In this document: in pieces, positions 63,991 to 64,000 of the stretch
Layout of the letters: each line of letters begins with the position of its first letter
Position numbering within the stretch: the first letter of the stretch is position 1
Source of the DNA: Acinetobacter wuhouensis
Lineage (GTDB): Bacteria > Pseudomonadota > Gammaproteobacteria > Pseudomonadales > Moraxellaceae
DNA: 64,000 nt
Direction: 5' to 3'
Assembly (NCBI RefSeq): GCF_001696605.3
Contig: NZ_CP031716.1
Location: 1,674,001 to 1,738,000, forward strand
The notes under the pieces: model-generated
The model's input: only the letters and a program-made list of their open reading frames with translations
Database searches by the model: none
What the model was told of the DNA's origin: nothing
Made by a program: the position numbers and the translations under genes

Positions 63991-64000
63991 TCATATAAGG

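Noticed and set aside
1..64000. tRNA or rRNA genes
   Set aside because: I looked for cloverleaf-like segments with TTCRANNC and conserved D-arm patterns in the intergenic regions and saw none. A tRNAscan-SE run would be decisive.

Overview
The window is a chromosomal segment of a gammaproteobacterium that I assign to Acinetobacter. The basis is the low-to-moderate GC impression, the gene order pyrD-cvpA-purF, the isolated gspL-gspM pair (type II secretion genes are scattered in this genus), DapC, GlnD and PurT together, and the style of the housekeeping proteins. I cannot name the species. Most of the window is well-packed core metabolism. I saw no rRNA, tRNA, CRISPR array or intact IS transposase.

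Layout, left to right. 0-6.3 kb: glutathione transferase, a small periplasmic protein, thiS-thiG, a DUF423 membrane protein, rpoH, a TusA-like protein, a cold-shock protein and the RNA helicase rhlB. 6.33-6.66 kb: a short element with perfect 14-bp inverted ends and a 5-bp target duplication (MITE-like), packed with hairpins. 6.6-16.5 kb: a lipoprotein, a nitroreductase, gpsA, sixA, gspLM, pyrD-cvpA-purF and an M48-like protein that has lost its zinc motifs. 16.6-25 kb: bioB, queG diverging from nnr, a low-GC hypothetical pair, ruvC, fxsA, a LysE exporter and small membrane proteins. 25.2-32.2 kb: an RND pump operon diverging from a TonB-dependent siderophore receptor preceded by a Fur-type site. 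32.2-37.3 kb: purT-glnD-dapC, all on the minus strand. 37.5-38.3 kb: an orphan gene resembling a polymorphic-toxin (PoNe/PoNi) immunity protein. 38.3-45.2 kb: azlCD, two small exported proteins, a Crp/Fnr regulator, an Mpo1-like protein, Mn-type sodA with a near-perfect Fur box, ychF and a haloacid dehalogenase-like protein.

45.3-52.7 kb, minus strand: a seven-gene organosulfur scavenging operon. In order of transcription it has two SfnB-like flavoproteins, an LLM flavin monooxygenase, two tandem MetQ-like binding proteins, MetN and MetI. The arrangement suggests import of a sulfur compound followed by oxidative release of its sulfur during sulfur starvation.

53-57.7 kb: a second glutathione transferase, a lipoprotein, a small hypothetical protein and acnB. 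The least conventional part begins exactly at the end of the acnB terminator. It holds an AT-rich 705-residue protein with a complete PD-(D/E)XK nuclease signature near its C-terminus, overlapping by 8 nt a 71-residue gene. A second copy of that small gene lies about 3.8 kb downstream, in the same orientation. Between the copies are a LysR regulator, an ankyrin-repeat lipoprotein, a guanine-deaminase-like enzyme and a CynX-type MFS transporter that carries nine perfect copies of a 9-bp in-frame repeat. The nuclease-like gene, the MITE-like element, the orphan immunity gene and the inactive M48 homologue are the best targets for follow-up.
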